Shown here piece after piece: positions 12,501-18,500 of a stretch of 64,000 nucleotides of DNA (position 1 is its first letter; each line of letters opens with the position of its first letter). The notes under the pieces are model-generated. The model was given only the letters and a program-made list of their open reading frames with translations, was not told where the DNA came from and did not search any database. Origin of the DNA: Zygaena filipendulae (taxonomy: Eukaryota; Arthropoda; Insecta; Lepidoptera; Zygaenidae); the NCBI GenBank assembly GCA_907165275.2, contig OU015669.1, positions 9,384,501-9,448,500 on the forward strand. The letters run 5' to 3'. Position numbers and translations under genes: made by a program.

Positions 12501-15500
12501 TACCAAATACCAATATACCTACAATCTACATATAGATCAAGTGTGTTGTATACGTATAAGGTGCCTTCAAGCGTGTCGTTTGATCGTTTGTTTGTTTGTT
12601 TGTGTGTCGGCAGGGGGCGCAGGGGGCGCGCGGCAAGTCGCAGTCGGCGTCGCCGGGGCGCGCGCTTTCGCCCTCGCCGCGGCCCTCCAACGAGCCCAGC
12701 GTCGAGAAAGACACGCCGCAACAGGTACATTAGAACCTCAACTATCCGAACTCATTGGAACCGAAACTGGACTAGTTGAATTGAATGAACATGTTGACAA
12801 TTTTTTTTTTGTCCGTCTTGTAGAATAAAAAAAAATATTGGACGCGTATTTTTTATTTTTTTATGTATACAAAAAATAACGGCGATACATTGAGTTGAAA
12901 TTTCGCGTGACGTCACTATCAGGGCAGTTTGTATGGCGGTTTTAGTGGTTAGTGACGTCACGACTCTCACCCTAAACTTTGATGCGCTTTATCTCTGTAT
13001 ATTTTAGTTTATTTAAAAAAGCAAAAAATACGTGTCTATTGTTTTTTATTTTCTGACGGACTAATTAGAATTTTGATTTTCAAAAGTAGTTCACATCCCT
13101 ATTGAAAAAACTTTATTCTCGACACAATACAAAATTCCAACACACATATACGACAACTATACAGTAACAAGCATTGAGGGATCGACCTTCACCTTATTCC
13201 TCTTATCTATTGGTGAAAACCGCATGAAAATCTGTTGAGTGCATCGCGAACAGACAGCGGAAGCGACTTCATTTTTGACCGACTTCCAAAAAGGAGGAGG
13301 TTCTATGTTCGGTTGTATGTATGTTTTTATACCATGTAAAGAAGTTATGAGCGTGCGCTCGTAACCCTCCCTGCTTGCGTACATTGGCTCTCTACTTATT
13401 GTATTCCTGTCTTTGCGGTCGCAGGCTCCGGCGGGCGCGGTGGGCGCGGTGGGCGAGGCGGCGGACGTGGGCGTGGGCGCGGCCGTGGGCGTGGGCGCGG
13501 AGTCGGCGAGCCCCGTGAGCGCGGCGGCCGTGTCGCAGAAGCTGGCGGCGCTGCAGCTGCACAACGGGGATGCGCCGGCGCACGACAAGGTGACCACACG
13601 CTCCTTTTTATTGTGCTATGCTATAGTGGTATCCTTACGTTTTTGAGAAAGAAAAAAGGTCTCATTTTCAAGAAAATACTATTTAATATTAGCTGCTGTT
13701 CCCCGCGGTTTCACCCGCCTTAATGACGGAGTTCCCGCGGGAATTCCAGGACAAAAAGTAGCCTAATTTACTATTGATAACATTGGCTATCTGCCAGTGG
13801 AAGTCCCGTCAAAATCGGTTCAGCCGTTCCAAAGATAATCCGGAAGAAACAGACAGACAGACAGAAAAATTCTGAAAATTCGTTTTTTTATGTGAACATC
13901 GCATTATGTATGCATTTAGCGAAGAGCTGATAATTTTAAATTACAAACAGACACTTCAATTTATTTATCTATGTATAGATTTCTTACACATTCAACTTTA
14001 GCTTAGTAAAATAAATAGGTTAAATATGATAGTATTTTCTTTATGTTAGGTTGTCGTTTGACATGTAGGTAAGATGTGTATGTAAGGCTACAATCTGTCA
14101 AACAACCAATCTAAAGTGTGCGTTATCTTTCCTCGGTCCACAGACAAACGAAAACAAGGAAAACATAGAAATCAATCAGCAAACGAAGCACGAACACAAT
14201 GTTATGATAGTCGAAGAGACCAAGCCGCTAGGGCAGACCGAAGAGGCGCCGAAACCGATCGAGAAGAGCGAGACGGAAGCACAGAAGCCCGCTGAGAACG
14301 TAGAGACGGTGCAAGAGAAGAGATTAGAAGAGAAGAGAGAGGAAAAGAAGGAGCTCCCGCAGGAAAGGATGGAGGAGAACGAAATGACAGGTACGAAATT
14401 CACTCCACAAATTCTTCGGGGATAAAAATTAGAGACTTTCAAAACCAAGTAGGTATGTGCACAAATGATAGAGAAAACCGTAAACCAAAAGTTCATTTGG
14501 ATCCATATCCGCGGATCCACCTACATTTTGAACGATCCGACACATCACTACTGCATACCTATATAACGTGTGGTAAAATTAACTGCAAATATTTACAGGG
14601 CGGAAAGTATAAGTTATAACAAACAAGACAAGCTAAAAAATAATATTATAAGTTCGGTAGTTTTTCAGAATATGAGGAAAATAAATTCATTAAAAAATCA
14701 CTACAGTTACATTCACAAGGTACACATTACACGTAGCTAATTTATACGTACACAAGGCACGCGGGACGCACACTGCGAGCGATGGATCAGATGTTCAGCT
14801 CGATCGAAGTCATTGACCTTAAGACACCGGCGCGCGGCGATGTCAGATGTGTGTGTAAAGCGATTGAGCGGCGAGCGTTTTAAATTTTTTTTTGTTGATT
14901 GATGTATTTTGTGTAAAAAAAATATATCTTTTATAAATATATATCTTTTTTATTTTATGAACATGTTTATAAATTATAACGGTGTATACTTTCAATCCTG
15001 TAAATATTTGCAGCTAATTTTACTATATATTATATATCATATGTTTGTATACACCGGTCGCAGCGTCGATGTCGCGGCGCATCACCACGGAGCAGCAGGC
15101 GAAGGCGGCGCTGGCGGAGCGGCGGCGGCGCGCGCGCGAGGAGCTCGAGCGGCAGGCGGAGCTCGAGCGGCAGCGGTCGGTACCCGGCTACGGCTACCCG
15201 CGCTGCCCTGATGCGGTCACTGACCCACCACCCCGCCCCCTTAGCCAAGTTGCTCACTAAACAACACATACAGCTCATGTTTTGGCGTCCGGAACGTTTG
15301 GTTTGAGTTTTTGGGACGCGCGTTACGAGCAAGGAATCTAAACTCATATTATAAAGGGGAAAGATTAGATTTTTTGCTTGTTTGTTTGTTACGATTTAAC
15401 TCAAAATCGGCTGGACTGATTTCAAAAATTCTTTTACCATTAGAAATTTCACGCCTTAACAGCTCAACCGATCATCATAAAATTTTGCATGCACGTTATC

Positions 15501-18500
15501 AGGAGTGCAGAGAATGACAGGATATTTTTATGCTGGAATTACCGCGGGAACTCCAAAATCAACGCGAGAAAATGTGTCCTGATAGACGAACAATGAAGTG
15601 ATCTCAAACAGGTTTGTTAACATATTTTTTCGCTTTGAACTCAGATTGCAACGCGAAGCCGAAGAGGAGGCGGAGCGGCAGCGCGTCGAGGAGGAGCGGC
15701 AGCGGCGGGAGGAGGAGGAGGCGCGCGAGCTGGCGCAGCTGCAGCGGCGCACTGAGGAGGAGAAGCTCCGGAGGGCCATCGAGGTGAGTCGCTGGCGAGG
15801 TCAGGCAGCGCACTGCGAGGAATCACTGATTCAGGGTACCGTGTGTGATGTCAGGATACTGCGTGGTATGTCAGGTAACTTTGTGGGATGTCAGGAAACT
15901 GTGTGGGATGTCAGGATACTTTTTGTATGTTGTCAGGATACTTTATGTGGGATGTCAGGATACTTTTTGTGGGATGTCAGGATACTTTGTGTGTGATGTC
16001 AGGATACTGTGTGTGATGTAAGGATACTGTGTGGGATGTCAGGATACTGTGTGGGATGTCAGGATACTGTGTGGTGTGTCAGGATACTGTGTGGTGTGTC
16101 AGGATACTGTGTGGTGTGTCAGAATACTGTGTGGTATGTCAGGATACTGTGTGGTGTGTCAGGATACTGGTTGTTGAAGTGGGAGGTGTGGTTGTTGAAG
16201 TCAAGATACTGTGTGGGAAGTCAAGATATTCTCAATTCTCTCGTTTATTATGTGCAGTTATTGAAAAAGATTTCATCTCTCTCATAATACCCCGTTTCCA
16301 CTTGTCGGGTGTCGGTTCCGGATTTTAATCGGATGCTCCAGTGGCAGAACATTTTAAATGGAACTATTCACACTTGTCGGAAACAGATTTTGCCGCCCGG
16401 AAAAAAATCGTGTCGGATCTCGCGATGAGTTAGTATGGCGCTGTTCACACTTGTCGGATATCGGGGACATCCCTCTCCCCGCTGCCTCTTGTTCCGTGCG
16501 TGCGTCGCGTCGCTGCGAGATCGCGGCGCGCAGCAGAGTTGTTGTGTTGGCGCCAGCTTCGACCGTGTCCGACAGCCGACAAGTGTGAACAAAGGTCGCC
16601 GACATCCGATTATAATCCGGATCCGACGTCCAATATGTGGGAACGGGCTGTAACTGACTGTGTGCGGTGCGCGGCGCGCGGTGGGCAGGCGCGGGAGCAG
16701 CAGGAGCGCTCGGAGGCGGCGCGGCGCGTGCGCGAGGAGGAGGAGCGGCTGGCGCGGCTGCGCGACGAGGAGGAGAAGCGGCGCGGCGCCGAGGAGGCGG
16801 AGCGCGCGCGCCGGCGGGAGGCGGAGCGCGAGGAGCGCGAGCGGCTGGCGCGCAAGCAGCGCGTCGAGGCCATCATGCAGCGCACCAGGCTCAAGAAGGT
16901 GCGCCCCCCCACCCCCACCCCCACCACACTACACTACATAATAATAATTACATTTATTTCAGGCCCCAAGAACCCATAAAACTCCATATTACATTTCAAT
17001 TTATTTAGTTACTAGCTGACCCCCGCGGTTTCACCCGCGGTAATTTCGGAGTACCCGCGAGAATTCCGGGATAAAAAGTACCCTATGTCACTCAGGATCA
17101 CTGTAGCTTCCTATAAGTGAAAGAATTTTCAAAATCGGTTCAGTAAATCCAGAAATTACCCTCTACAACGTCACAAATTCACAAACTCACAAACCCACCA
17201 AACTCACAAACTTTTGTTCTTTATGATATTAGTATAAACATACAAGAATAACATAATATGATTTACATGAGATCCTAAAGGCCGCATTTGGAGTATTTGC
17301 ACGCCTCATATACATTATACAGCCTTCAGGAACTCTTTGACGGTCGTCCTAATCATTTGCATAAATGACGCATGACTTTTTCTGAAATAATTTTCAGTTC
17401 AGTATTATTCAAGTCTATCCATTACAAAAATGTAAAAAAATTAATCTTTTCTTTTTATAATATTATTATTATTATATGTTAATATTAGTAACTATAGATG
17501 TATATTATATGTGTAATGTATATGCTATAACCGATTAATATTGGCAAAGATCTGTTGAGTAGAGTAACAGACAGGCGGAGTGACTTTCGCGTTTATAATA
17601 TTAAATATAGGTATTTTTTAAATCAGCAAGGCATCAAAGTGGTTAGTGATCAGTGGACGTGGTGGATCTAGTCCAGAATGCTGATGTTCGGTGGGGACCT
17701 TTTCAGGCTGAGGAGGAGAAGAAGAACCAGGAGCTGAAGCAGGCGGAGCCCGCCCCCTCCCCGGCGGCCGCGCCCGTCCCCGCCCCCGCGCCCGCCGCGC
17801 CCGCGGACAACGGCAACCCCGTCGCCGAGGGGGACCTGCTGGGACTCGCCACTAGTCAGGTAAGTCCACTGTATATACTTCTGATGGCGATAAGCTACTG
17901 CTCCACATTCTTGATGATCCCCCAAAGACCAACGAGGAAGTATTCGGCATCCTAGTAGGCCCAACAGGGGAGTATTCGATGTCGTGGTGGGCCCAATAGG
18001 GAAGTAATCGACATCGTGGTGGGCCCAACAGGGGAGTATTCGATGTCGTGGTGGGCCCAATAGGGAAGTAATCGACATCGTGGTGGGCCCAACAGGGGAG
18101 TATTCGATGTCGTGGTGGGCCCAATAGGGAAGTAATCGACATCGTGGTGGGCCCAACAGGGGAGTATTCGATGTCGTGGTGGGCCCAATAGAGAAGTAAT
18201 CGACATCGTGGTGGGCCCAACAGGGGAGTATTCGATGTCGTGGTGGGCCCAATAGGGAAGTAATCGACATCGTGGTGGGCCCAACAGGGGAGTATTCGAT
18301 GTCGTGGTGGGCCCAATAGGGAAGTAATCGACATCGTGGTGGGCCCAACAGGGGAGTATTCGATGTCGTGGTGGGCCCAATAGGGAAGTAATCGACATCG
18401 TGGTGGGCCCAACAGGGGAGTATTCGATGTCGTGGTGGGCCCAATAGGGAAGTAATCGACATCGTGGTGGGCCCAACAGGGGAGTATTCGATGTCGTGGT

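Noticed and set aside
15598..16328. Open frames with repeated CGMSGYCV and VRILCGM units
   Set aside because: The repeated part is the 20-bp minisatellite in intron 10; only the first portion (15645-15783) is real exon.
16500..16979. 159-residue plus-strand frame as a separate gene
   Set aside because: Its useful part is ensconsin exon 11 (16689-16898); the N-terminal extension is MITE E sequence and intron.
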